A stretch of DNA of 31,205 nt from Bacillota bacterium (lineage in GTDB: Bacteria > Bacillota > Bacilli > Bacillales > Cytobacillaceae), in assembly GCA_023387295.1 (NCBI GenBank), contig JAEWIG010000304.1, positions 1-31,205 on the forward strand. The letters are read 5' to 3'. The stretch's first letter is position 1; each line of letters begins with the position of its first letter. Shown piece by piece: positions 24,964-31,205 of the stretch. The translations under genes were made by a program, and so were the position numbers. The notes under the pieces were generated by a model. The model ran no database searches, was not told where the DNA came from, and worked only from the letters and a program-made list of their open reading frames with translations.

Positions 24964-25634
24964 TATTGAACCTCCAACGAATACCCGACGCCTCTAAAGG
25001 TCTTAATTGAAAAATCTCCTGCAATCCCTGTAAAGCGCTCCCTTAACCGCTTTATATGAACATCGACTGTTCTATCATCACCCTCATAGTCCATTCCCCA
25101 TACTTGATCTATTAGCTGAGCTCTGCTAAATACTTGACCTGGATGTGTTGCTAAATATGATAATAGTTCGAATTCCTTTAATGGTAACATATACGTTTTC
25201 CCATCTATTTCAACTTCATAGCTCTTCTTATTAATAAACATCGAGCCGATTCTAATATTTGATTCAGTTGCTTTCCCATATCTTCTTAGTAAAGCATTTA
25301 CTCGAAATAATAGCTCTTTTGGCTCAAATGGCTTTACTACATAGTCGTCTGTTCCAGAAAGAAAACCTTTTTCCTTATCTTCAATTTCACTTTTTGCTGT
25401 TAATAATATTACAGGGATGTCATAATTTTTGCGAATCTCTTCTGTCAGCTTATACCCATCCATATTAGGCATCATAATATCAACAATCGCAAGTTCACAG
25501 GATTGTTTTTCAAGTAACTCTATTGCCTCTAAGCCATTTGCAGCTTCCAGTACTTGAAACCCTTCTTTCATTAAAAGCTCCTTAACTAAATAGCGTACAT
25601 GCTTATCATCATCTGTTACTAATATTGTTTTCAT
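24963..25634 (-). CDS. hssR: Heme-response regulator HssR (OmpR family)
   Basis: 223 residues. The receiver domain has acidic residues 8-10, phospho-acceptor Asp52 in AIVDIMMPNMDGY, and the KPFEPKELLFRVNALLRRYG segment. The winged-helix domain holds LPLKEFELLSYLATHP and WGMDYEGDDRTVDVHIKRLR. The last block and the receiver end closely match S. aureus HssR, which supports the name rather than a generic OmpR regulator. The ATG at 25634 has AGGTGA upstream. It shares an operon with hssS. An HssR-type direct repeat is found upstream of the neighbouring 4-TM gene, but none is evident upstream of hssR itself. Confidence 0.9.
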   Translation of the reverse strand: MKTILVTDDDKHVRYLVKELLMKEGFQVLEAANGLEAIELLEKQSCELAIVDIMMPNMDGYKLTEEIRKNYDIPVILLTAKSEIEDKEKGFLSGTDDYVVKPFEPKELLFRVNALLRRYGKATESNIRIGSMFINKKSYEVEIDGKTYMLPLKEFELLSYLATHPGQVFSRAQLIDQVWGMDYEGDDRTVDVHIKRLRERFTGIAGDFSIKTFRGVGYSLEVQ

Positions 25635-25666
25635 TTCATCACCTATTCTTTGATGTTTCTACCACT

Positions 25667-25696
25667 ATTGTATATAAACTAAGCTAAGAATACCAA
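25667..25696 (-). promoter_or_regulatory. Possible sigma-A promoter of hssRS
   Basis: On the minus strand, TTGGTA (25696-25691) and TACAAT (25672-25667) are 18 nt apart, about 35 nt before the hssR start. Confidence 0.45.
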
Positions 25697-25709
25697 AAAA
25701 TAATTATAT

Positions 25710-25740
25710 AAAAAAAACCTTGCTTCCAAAAGAAACAAGG
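25710..25740 (-). terminator. Second terminator hairpin after the ydjO-like gene
   Basis: On the minus strand, CCTTG (25740-25736) and CAAGG (25722-25718), with further partly paired bases between, are followed by a T-tract. It backs up the hairpin at 25755-25774. Confidence 0.6.
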
Positions 25741-25743
25741 CTC

Positions 25744-25774
25744 AAAAAAATAAAAAGGACGCATCTTCGTCCTT
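25744..25774 (-). terminator. Main terminator of the ydjO-like gene
   Basis: AAGGACG (25755-25761) and CGTCCTT (25768-25774) form a perfect stem, followed on the minus strand by TTT-A-TTTTTTT. It lies ten nt past the stop codon. Confidence 0.8.
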
Positions 25775-25784
25775 AACATGTATA

Positions 25785-25997
25785 TTAATTTTTCGAATAA
25801 ATACTATTATTATTTACTACTTGAAGTTCTCTCGTTGTTAAACTCATCTCACTTTTGCAAATTGGGCAAAGTGGCTGTTCACTGCTTTTAAAATTGTCAC
25901 GTACCCAGCAATTACATGTTTCCGCTGTACATTCCCAAACCTTTACCTCTTCTGTCTTAATTTCTTCTGTATTCTTCCTTCCAAATCCCATTGCCAT
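25785..25997 (-). CDS. ydjO: YdjO-like cold-inducible zinc-ribbon protein
   Basis: 70 residues. Cysteines 23, 28 and 30 (WECTAETCNCW) and 44 and 47 (PLCPICKSEM) form a small zinc-ribbon-like array. The pattern W-E-C-T-x3-C followed by W-V/T-R-x-N-F and P-L-C-P-x-C is that of the B. subtilis YdjO family, annotated as cold-inducible. Function beyond that is unknown; a nucleic-acid or protein contact is plausible. The ATG at 25997 has AGGAGG nine nt upstream. It has a consensus promoter and a leader of about 127 nt with a perfect 12-bp inverted repeat, and it lies in a stretch with two cold-shock proteins and cshA. Confidence 0.85.
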   Translation of the reverse strand: MAMGFGRKNTEEIKTEEVKVWECTAETCNCWVRDNFKSSEQPLCPICKSEMSLTTRELQVVNNNSIYSKN

Positions 25998-26051
25998 TAA
26001 AAGGCACCTCCTAAAGAGTAGACCCTCTTTTTAAATTAAAATAAAAAACAC

Positions 26052-26120
26052 TTGTTAAATAAAGCGAAAAAAATTACCGACTCTAAATAACTAGTGATAT
26101 ATGGGCTATTTATTTAACAA
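26052..26120 (-). promoter_or_regulatory. Structured 5' leader of the ydjO-like gene
   Basis: A perfect 12-bp inverted repeat, TTGTTAAATAAA (26052-26063) with TTTATTTAACAA (26109-26120), encloses 45 nt. The outer arm starts only a few nt after the predicted transcription start near 26124, so the hairpin would cap the 5' end of the mRNA. Nearer the gene, AAAGAG and CTCTTT (minus strand) can form a small hairpin directly before the AGGAGG site. Confidence 0.65.
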
Positions 26121-26130
26121 CTTATAAAAT

Positions 26131-26159
26131 AGTATAACATATATTTCCTTCAACGTCAA
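26131..26159 (-). promoter_or_regulatory. Sigma-A promoter of the ydjO-like gene
   Basis: On the minus strand, TTGACG (26159-26154) and TATACT (26136-26131) are exactly 17 nt apart. Confidence 0.82.
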
Positions 26160-26308
26160 AATTCAAATATGTAAGCGATTTTAGTGGTTTTCATTAAAAC
26201 GAAGTAGTGAAAACTTTATGTTTATCTGGAAATACTACTACAAACATTATTAGAAAGGTGTATAATATTTTAGTTAAGGACCGATTGTAATTAGAGAGGA
26301 TGAATGAA

Positions 26309-26596
26309 ATGAGAATAACAAGCTATACAATTGAGCAAATTCAGGACCCGACTGGAATATTAGCTGGAGAGCGTTTTGAATTTTTTCTAGATATAGAAGT
26401 TGATGAAGAAGATGAGCTATATTCTGAAAATGGCACTAGGTTACGAGTGCTATTTTTAAAAGATAATGAAGGAAGTCGTATTTTGAATTATCATTTTCTT
26501 GAAGCAGACCAAATTTTAGACTTTGCATTAGATGAAGATGAAGAAAATATGATTACTGAATTTTGTAACCAGCATTATTCGGAAACAGAGGAATAA
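26309..26596 (+). CDS. DUF6509-like small acidic protein
   Basis: 95 residues, strongly acidic, beginning MRITSYTIEQIQDPTGILAG. The pattern ERFEFFLDIEVDEEDELY followed by NGTRLRVLFLKDNE and a C-terminal acidic tail matches the small Bacillaceae family I know as DUF6509, whose members are of unknown function and are sometimes mislabelled pullulanase. The ATG at 26309 is preferred: GAGAGG lies about nine nt upstream, whereas the ATG at 26300 touches it. TATAAT at 26261-26266 is a likely -10 without a clear -35. It converges on the next acidic protein gene across a shared hairpin. Confidence 0.7.
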   Translation: MRITSYTIEQIQDPTGILAGERFEFFLDIEVDEEDELYSENGTRLRVLFLKDNEGSRILNYHFLEADQILDFALDEDEENMITEFCNQHYSETEE

Positions 26597-26623
26597 AAAA
26601 AGGTGCAGGTAAAACCTGCACCT
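26594..26623 (-). terminator. Terminator of the 137-residue acidic protein gene
   Basis: AGGTGCAGGT (26601-26610) and ACCTGCACCT (26614-26623) form a perfect stem with a three-nt loop, followed on the minus strand by a T-tract (26600-26595). It directly abuts the minus-strand stop codon and may also slow plus-strand transcripts. Confidence 0.85.
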
Positions 26624-27037
26624 CTACAACTCGACCGTTTTTCCTTCTTCTACAATATGATACATTAAATGAGCTAAATGATGTATTGGGCTAAATTCTT
26701 CTTCATCAGTTTCTTCATCAGATTCTTCGAGATTTTCGTCCTGAAACTCCAGATCATTTAAATGAAGTGCTGCGAACTGATAAAAGTCCTTCAGTTCAAA
26801 AGCATAGCATGCACTAGGATCTTCATTTTCATCCTCATATTGAAGAACCATATATGTTTCCTTCCCATTACTATCTACTGCATCGAAGTATATAAAAAAA
26901 CCAATATTAGTATCTAATTCGAATAAATGCCTTGTCCCACCTTGTGTCGCCAGTTCAAAATCTTCTTCACTTAATTTCTGTACCTTCATTTCTTCTACTA
27001 AATCTTCCTTATGAAAATGCACAGTAAATTCTTTCAT
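26624..27037 (-). CDS. Acidic protein of unknown function
   Basis: 137 residues, begins MKEFTVHFHKEDLVEEMKVQ. A central mixed alpha/beta part (GGTRHLFELDTNIGFFIYFD, YMVLQYEDENEDPSACYAFELK) is followed by a very acidic linker (EENLEESDEETDEEEF-like, residues about 100-115) and a helical histidine-containing end (PIHHLAHLMYHIVEE). I do not recognise the family and see no membrane or signal segment, so it should be cytosolic. The ATG at 27037 has GGGGAGG six nt upstream. It lies between the DUF6509-like gene and a cold-shock protein gene on the same strand as the latter, with terminators on both sides. Confidence 0.7.
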   Translation of the reverse strand: MKEFTVHFHKEDLVEEMKVQKLSEEDFELATQGGTRHLFELDTNIGFFIYFDAVDSNGKETYMVLQYEDENEDPSACYAFELKDFYQFAALHLNDLEFQDENLEESDEETDEEEFSPIHHLAHLMYHIVEEGKTVEL

Positions 27038-27098
27038 CAATATCCTCCCCATTAATTCATTATTTTTTTATAAAAAGGTCATAAGCAGAGTTTAAAAT

Positions 27099-27122
27099 AA
27101 AAGAGCCATCGTTGGCTCTTTT
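27099..27122 (-). terminator. Terminator of cold-shock protein gene 1
   Basis: AAAAGAGCCA (27099-27108) and TGGCTCTTTT (27113-27122) pair around TCGT; on the minus strand a T-rich tail follows. It lies nine nt past the stop. Confidence 0.85.
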
Positions 27123-27130
27123 ATTTACTC

Positions 27131-27331
27131 TTATGCTTTAGTAACGTTAACAGCTTGAGGTCCACGCTGACCCTCTTCTATATCAAAGTTAACTTCTTGG
27201 CCTTCTTCAAGGGTTTTAAAGCCCTCACTTTGGATGGCCGAATAGTGAACGAATACATCTTCTCCCCCATCAACCTCAATAAAGCCAAAGCCTTTTTCAG
27301 CATTAAACCATTTTACTTTGCCTGTTGCCAT
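27131..27331 (-). CDS. Cold-shock protein (CspA/CspB family), copy 1
   Basis: 66 residues, the standard length. A single cold-shock domain with RNP1 KGFGFI (residues 13-18) and RNP2 VFVHY (26-30) forms a five-strand barrel that binds single-stranded RNA and DNA and acts as an RNA chaperone. The ATG at 27331 follows AGGAGG. It lies 101 nt downstream of cshA on the same strand with no clear terminator between, so co-transcription is possible. CshA helicase and cold-shock proteins work together in unwinding mRNA at low temperature in B. subtilis. The paralogue at 29168-29368 differs mainly in the turn after RNP1 and at a few surface positions. Confidence 0.95.
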   Translation of the reverse strand: MATGKVKWFNAEKGFGFIEVDGGEDVFVHYSAIQSEGFKTLEEGQEVNFDIEEGQRGPQAVNVTKA

Positions 27332-27432
27332 TTTAAATCCTCCTAAATATCAAAAACTCACAAGACTTTTACCCTGCATTTATTAATATAGGTAAATACT
27401 TAGGATTTTATCCATTTTTCATATATTAATTT

Positions 27433-28887
27433 CTATTTATTAGAAGTTCGATTTCTTCTGTCTCTTCTATCTCTTCCATCTCTTCCATTTTTTCCACCTT
27501 GACCCTGCATTCTGCCTCGGTCATTAAATCGTTTTCTGTCGCCACCGCGATCATTTCTTGGTTTTCTAACTCGGATCGGCTCGACAGCTGTTAATTTAAC
27601 AGGAGTAGCGTCAGGATCCTTTGTTAACAATTTTAATGCAGCAGCTAATAATGTAACAGAATCTGTATCTTCAAGTAATGATTCAGCGACTCTTTTATAA
27701 TCTTCATATTCATTATTCTCGATAACTGCATTTAAGCGATTAATCGTCGCTTGCTGATTGCCAACAAGAACATCCTTAATCGTTGGAACAGGCTTTTTAG
27801 CCATTTTACTTTTTGTGACATTTTCAATAATTTTCAAATGATCAATTTCACGTGGTGAGACGAATGTTACCGCTAATCCCTTATTCCCCGCACGTCCTGT
27901 TCTTCCGATTCGGTGAACATAGCTTTCAGGATCTTGTGGAATATCAAAGTTATAAACATGGGTAACTCCACTAATATCTAGACCACGAGCAGCAACATCT
28001 GTTGCAACCATAATGTCAATCGTCTGTTCTTTAAATCGGCGAATAACTTGATCACGCTTTGCTTGTGGTATATCACCATGGATTCCTTCTGCAGAGTATC
28101 CACGCTTAATTAAGCCTTCAACTACTTCATCCACACGTTTTTTCGTCCGTCCGAAAACAATTGCCAACTCTGGTGACTGAATATCTAATAGACTGCAGAG
28201 AACATCAAATTTTTGTTTTTCATGAACTTCCATATAATGTTGTTCAATATTTTTGACTGTCATCTCTTTTGCTTTAATCTTAACTAGTTCAGGATCTTTC
28301 ATGAATTTTTCGGCTAATGATTGAATTCTTTTTGGCATTGTTGCCGAGAAAAGTAAAGTTTGACGTTCTCCCTTTATCTCACTCAGAATTCTTTCAATAT
28401 CCTCGATAAAGCCCATGTTTAACATTTCATCTGCTTCATCTAATACAACCATTTTAATATTACCAAGGCGTATTGTTTTTCTTTCAATGTGATCAATAAG
28501 TCTTCCAGGTGTCGCAGCGATAATTTGTGGTCTATTTTTTAAACCACGAATTTGACGGTTTATATCTTGACCACCGTAAATTGGCAAAGTTTTAATTCCT
28601 TTAACTTGACCAATTCGATTCAGCTCTTCAGCAACCTGAACTGCTAATTCACGTGTAGGTGCTAAAACGAGCCCTTGTATACCGTCATGGATATTAATTT
28701 GCTCTAACAACGGAACACCAAATGCAGTTGTTTTCCCTGTCCCAGTTTGAGCCTGTCCAATCATATCCTTCCCTTGTAAACCGATCGGAATTGCTTGAGC
28801 CTGAATTGGTGTAGGCTCTTCAAAACCCATATTAGATAATGCTTTTTCTAGTTCATTACTTAGACCAAAGTCTGAAAATGTTGTCAA
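27433..28887 (-). CDS. cshA: DEAD-box RNA helicase CshA
   Basis: 484 residues. The Q-motif region GFEEPTPIQAQAIP (21-34), Walker A AQTGTGKT (46-53), DEAD at 150-153, SAT in LLFSATMP, and later ARGLDI and HRIGRTGRAG give a complete helicase core. The C-terminus is rich in arginine, glycine and aspartate (RGGDRKRFNDRGRMQGQGG and a DGRDRRDRRNR tail), as in CshA, where it binds RNA. CshA unwinds RNA in ribosome assembly and in the mRNA degradosome and is cold-responsive. The start is TTG at 28887 with AGGAGG ten nt upstream. The 280-nt gap before it is mostly leader; no clear promoter stands out. Cold-shock protein genes flank it on both sides. Confidence 0.93.
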   Translation of the reverse strand: MTTFSDFGLSNELEKALSNMGFEEPTPIQAQAIPIGLQGKDMIGQAQTGTGKTTAFGVPLLEQINIHDGIQGLVLAPTRELAVQVAEELNRIGQVKGIKTLPIYGGQDINRQIRGLKNRPQIIAATPGRLIDHIERKTIRLGNIKMVVLDEADEMLNMGFIEDIERILSEIKGERQTLLFSATMPKRIQSLAEKFMKDPELVKIKAKEMTVKNIEQHYMEVHEKQKFDVLCSLLDIQSPELAIVFGRTKKRVDEVVEGLIKRGYSAEGIHGDIPQAKRDQVIRRFKEQTIDIMVATDVAARGLDISGVTHVYNFDIPQDPESYVHRIGRTGRAGNKGLAVTFVSPREIDHLKIIENVTKSKMAKKPVPTIKDVLVGNQQATINRLNAVIENNEYEDYKRVAESLLEDTDSVTLLAAALKLLTKDPDATPVKLTAVEPIRVRKPRNDRGGDRKRFNDRGRMQGQGGKNGRDGRDRRDRRNRTSNK

Positions 28888-29115
28888 AATATTTGTTCCT
28901 CCTTAAAATAAACCTTTTCTAAAGGCTTCTTTCCTAAAATTATCAGTAAATACATTACTAGGCTTTCCAGTTTGCAGCTCTTTTTTACATTTCTACAACA
29001 GTTAATTTCTTTCTAATAAAGAAAGATCGTACGATATAATTAAATCCACACAGTATGGTAAAAAAGGATGGATTCTTTATAGAGGAATGATTGAAGACTA
29101 CAAAGTGGAGAAAAC

Positions 29116-29160
29116 GCTAAAAAGTGATGCACGCCTGACATGCATCACTTTACTTTTAGC
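29116..29160 (-). terminator. Terminator of cold-shock protein gene 2
   Basis: AAAGTGATGCA (29121-29131) and TGCATCACTTT (29141-29151) form a perfect stem, extended by GCTAAAA and TTTTAGC on the outside (29116-29122, 29154-29160). It lies just past the stop codon. The remaining 28888-29115 stretch, upstream of cshA, shows only a weak promoter-like TTTACC and TATATC pair on the minus strand. Confidence 0.75.
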
Positions 29161-29167
29161 ATATTTA

Positions 29168-29368
29168 TTATGCTTTAGCTACGTTAGCAGCTTGAGGTCC
29201 ACGGTTACCTTCAACGATTTCGAAAGTTACTGCTTGACCTTCTTCTAAAGTTTTGAAACCATCAGTTTGAATAGCTGAGAAGTGTACGAATACATCTTGA
29301 CCTTCTGAAGATTCGATGAATCCAAATCCTTTTTCTGCATTAAACCATTTTACTTTACCTGTGTTCAT
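29168..29368 (-). CDS. Cold-shock protein (CspA/CspB family), copy 2
   Basis: 66 residues. RNP1 KGFGFI (13-18) and RNP2 VFVHF (26-30) are intact within a single cold-shock domain ending GPQAANVAKA. The chosen ATG at 29368 has GGAGGT upstream and gives the standard length; an in-frame extension to 29443 would add a non-homologous N-terminus. Unlike copy 1 it has a consensus promoter and a leader of about 160 nt with a terminator-like hairpin, the arrangement expected of a cold-regulated csp gene. It is a stand-alone unit. Confidence 0.95.
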   Translation of the reverse strand: MNTGKVKWFNAEKGFGFIESSEGQDVFVHFSAIQTDGFKTLEEGQAVTFEIVEGNRGPQAANVAKA

Positions 29369-29422
29369 GTAACTTACCTCCAAAAATGTGTTCACCATAA
29401 GTCTTTCATATATAAACTTAAA

Positions 29423-29487
29423 TAAAAAAAGTCGTAGTGCCATGATATGAGGATTATAAATCGTCTACGTCTTTGTTGCATACGACT
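29423..29487 (-). promoter_or_regulatory. Terminator-like hairpin in the csp copy 2 leader
   Basis: On the minus strand, AGTCGTATGC (29487-29478) pairs with GCACTACGACT (29440-29430), with one bulge, across a loop of about 37 nt, and seven T follow immediately. It sits within the transcribed leader, about 60 nt before the start codon. It looks like an attenuator or a temperature-dependent structure. Confidence 0.6.
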
Positions 29488-29534
29488 ACTTATCCTGAAA
29501 ATATATATATATCGAACGTTACAGCGTTATTTAA

Positions 29535-29563
29535 ATAATATACTCTACAAATAAGGAAGTCAA
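29535..29563 (-). promoter_or_regulatory. Sigma-A promoter of csp copy 2
   Basis: On the minus strand, TTGACT (29563-29558) and TATTAT (29540-29535) are exactly 17 nt apart. The predicted start near 29528 gives a leader of about 160 nt. Confidence 0.82.
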
Positions 29564-29593
29564 ACTTTTTTTCATTCTTTTACTTTTCACTTT

Positions 29594-30427
29594 CTATCCA
29601 ATGGATTCCTTCTTTTTCGTAGACGAACGCTTCTTTTTTCCTGCCGGATTCTTCGGTTTTGTTCGATCAATCGAAGCTTGAAGTGCCGCCATTAGATCAG
29701 TTACATTTCTTGTAGGATCCTTTTGAACGGTAGTGACCATTTCTTTGCCTGTTCGTTTTTCTTCAATTAGTTCAGTTAGTGCAGTGCGATATTCATCAAT
29801 ATATTTCTCTGCTATAAAATCTGTTGTTAATTGATCAATAAGGAGAATCGCTGTATCAAGCTCTTTCTTGGTTACCTTATCATCTGTCGGCACATTAGGA
29901 ACATCGATCGCTTTCCTAACCTCATCGGGATAATGAATCGTTTCCATTACAAGCGTATTCTCGAATACTCGAACAACCGCCATTTGTTCCTTAGATCGGA
30001 TAATTATTTTTGCTAATCCTACTTTTTCGGATTCTGTTAATGCCATTCTAAGCAATGAGTAAGCCTTTCCACCACCATCACCAGGTGACATGTAGTAACT
30101 TCGATCAAAAAATATAGGATCTATTTGTTCAATTTTCACAAAATCAACAATTTCTACAGCTTTATCCTCATTTTCTCTTTTCAACTTTTCTAAATCCGCT
30201 TCATCTAGAACAACAAACTTTCCCTTTGTGTATTCATATGCTTTAACAATGTCTTTCTGATTAATTTCCACATTACATACAGGACATTTTTTTTCATATT
30301 TAATTGGCGAATGACACTCTTTATGGAGCTGTCTAAGCTTAATGTCTTTATCTTCAGTTGCCGCATGTAGTTTAATTGGAATATTAACAAGACCAAAGCT
30401 AATACTCCCCTTCCACATCGTATGCAT
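29594..30427 (-). CDS. ku: Ku protein for non-homologous end joining
   Basis: 277 residues. The prokaryotic Ku core is evident from MWKGSISFGLVNIPIKLH at the start, then HSPIKYEKKCPVCN, DFVKIEQIDPIFFDRSYYMSPG and GLAKIIIRSKEQMAVVR. The lysine-rich tail (KKKRSSTKKKE) is the DNA-binding extension seen in many Ku proteins. Ku binds DNA ends as a homodimer ring and recruits LigD. The start ATG at 30427 gives MHTMWKGS and has TAGGAG about seven nt before it; upstream in-frame starts give a non-homologous basic stretch. It is divergent from ligD, whereas in B. subtilis ykoV and ykoU are adjacent on one strand. In spores this pathway repairs breaks on germination. Confidence 0.93.
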   Translation of the reverse strand: MHTMWKGSISFGLVNIPIKLHAATEDKDIKLRQLHKECHSPIKYEKKCPVCNVEINQKDIVKAYEYTKGKFVVLDEADLEKLKRENEDKAVEIVDFVKIEQIDPIFFDRSYYMSPGDGGGKAYSLLRMALTESEKVGLAKIIIRSKEQMAVVRVFENTLVMETIHYPDEVRKAIDVPNVPTDDKVTKKELDTAILLIDQLTTDFIAEKYIDEYRTALTELIEEKRTGKEMVTTVQKDPTRNVTDLMAALQASIDRTKPKNPAGKKKRSSTKKKESIG

Positions 30428-30521
30428 ACCCATTCTCCTATCTGTTTTTCTTAATTTATGTCGATGATACCCTTTCATACATTTCAACTTTTGGTAGTGA
30501 GTAGTTTTTTTGAGAATGGAA

Positions 30522-30542
30522 AATCTAATTCATAATTAGATT
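30522..30542. repeat. Perfect 9-bp inverted repeat before the ligD ribosome site
   Basis: AATCTAATT (30522-30530) and AATTAGATT (30534-30542) flank a three-nt CAT. The right arm runs directly into the GGGGG of the ligD ribosome site, so the hairpin could affect translation, or it may be an operator for the divergent ku-ligD pair. Confidence 0.6.
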
Positions 30543-30556
30543 GGGGGTGTTTTTTC

Positions 30557-31205
30557 ATGAAGCCAATGCTTCCTAGCTTAGCCTTTGAAATTCCTAAAGG
30601 AAAAGATTGGCTGTACGAGGTTAAATATGATGGCTTTAGAGCTATGCTGCATTGGAATAAAGAAATTTCATTACGTAGTAGAAATGGTAAGCCCTTATTA
30701 CCGTTGTTTCCAGAAATACATTCATTCCTAGAGAAAAACAAAGACAAATTTTCCCCTTTTCTCCCATTGACACTAGACGGCGAACTAGCTGTATTAGAAA
30801 ATTCAGCAAGAGCGAATTTTGGTGCCATACAAGCTAGAGGAAGAATGAGATCTGAGGAGCGAATTATTGAGAAAGCAGCAACGACTCCTTGTCATCTCCT
30901 AATTTTTGATGGATTAGTCATCAATGATAAATCATTGAAAAACGAAGACTACCTATTTAGGAAGAAGGAATTAGCCAGCTTATTTGCCAAATGTATGCTT
31001 CCCCTTGAACCAGATCCTACGAGTTCAAAGGCAGTCCAGCTTATTCCATTTCATCATTCCTTTGAGGAAATTTGGGAGAGAGTATTTCTTAATGACGGAG
31101 AAGGGATCGTTGCAAAACATGTAGCAAGTAAGTGGGAGGAAGGAAAAAGAACGAGCTTATGGGTTAAATATAAAAATTGGAAATATGTATTATGCTTCAT
31201 AACAG
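30557..31205 (+). CDS. ligD: ATP-dependent DNA ligase LigD (ligase domain), 3' end outside window
   Basis: 216 residues are visible and the gene runs off the right edge. The N-terminus is the ATP-dependent ligase domain. The nucleotide-accepting lysine is Lys23 in EVKYDGFRAM. Motif III-like LIFDGLVI, LDGELAVLE, EGIVAKH and LWVKYKNW follow in the usual order. In Bacillus LigD the ligase comes first and a polymerase domain follows; that part is not visible here. With Ku it seals double-strand breaks, including those in spores. The ATG at 30557 has GGGGGTG upstream with a T-rich spacer. It is divergent from ku, with about 130 nt shared between them. Confidence 0.93.
   Translation, partial: MKPMLPSLAFEIPKGKDWLYEVKYDGFRAMLHWNKEISLRSRNGKPLLPLFPEIHSFLEKNKDKFSPFLPLTLDGELAVLENSARANFGAIQARGRMRSEERIIEKAATTPCHLLIFDGLVINDKSLKNEDYLFRKKELASLFAKCMLPLEPDPTSSKAVQLIPFHHSFEEIWERVFLNDGEGIVAKHVASKWEEGKRTSLWVKYKNWKYVLCFIT

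Noticed and set aside
30428..30556. Sigma-G promoters for ku and ligD
   Set aside because: I looked for TGAATA and CATACTA-like pairs at 17-18 nt and found only weak partial matches, so none is annotated.

Overview
The window is a low-GC chromosomal segment from a spore-forming Bacillaceae bacterium (Bacillus in the broad sense). This is inferred from strong AGGAGG ribosome sites, frequent TTG starts, an Fnr with the Bacillus-type C-terminal cysteine cluster, a YdjO-like cold-inducible protein, CshA and cold-shock proteins, HssRS, and the Ku/LigD and UvsE repair proteins usual in spore formers. I see no rRNA, tRNA, insertion sequence, prophage or CRISPR array. It reads as an ordinary chromosome with several regulatory features worth a closer look.

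Layout: (1) 1-5004: the 5' part of a UV-damage endonuclease gene, a two-gene ABC importer of the betaine/choline/ergothioneine class with the permease fused to its binding protein, a glycerate kinase and a VOC-fold protein. (2) 5084-14275: a nitrate respiration island. A NarK-type transporter carrying a C-terminal PAS domain diverges from fnr, followed by narGHJI. Perfect FNR boxes (TGTGA-N6-TCACA) lie between narK and fnr and upstream of narG. A five-unit, 21-nt tandem repeat fills the narH-narJ gap. (3) 14338-20138: an oppABCDF oligopeptide importer on the minus strand, with an internal terminator and a 72-nt inverted-repeat element between oppA and oppB. (4) 20487-22898: two close DoxX paralogues, each with a perfect FNR box upstream, flanking a TVP38/VTT-family membrane protein. 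This extends the apparent Fnr regulon beyond nitrate respiration. (5) 22956-25634: the heme sensor pair HssRS and a small 4-TM protein resembling part of heme-copper oxidase subunit I. A near-consensus HssR direct repeat lies upstream of the small protein gene. (6) 25785-29368: a cold-response cluster with a ydjO-like gene, two cold-shock protein genes and the cshA RNA helicase gene. Two of these have long structured leaders behind consensus sigma-A promoters. Two small acidic proteins sit among them. (7) 29594-31205: ku and ligD (incomplete at the window edge), divergently transcribed.

Taken together, oxygen limitation sensed by Fnr should switch on nitrate uptake, nitrate reduction and the DoxX proteins. 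HssRS should respond to excess heme and may control a putative heme-binding membrane protein next door. The cold cluster is probably post-transcriptionally regulated through its leaders. No single large new system is evident. The best candidates for undescribed biology are the HssR box with its 4-TM target, the Fnr-DoxX/TVP38 locus, the NarK-PAS fusion, the heptad-encoding minisatellite before narJ, and the ydjO and csp leaders.
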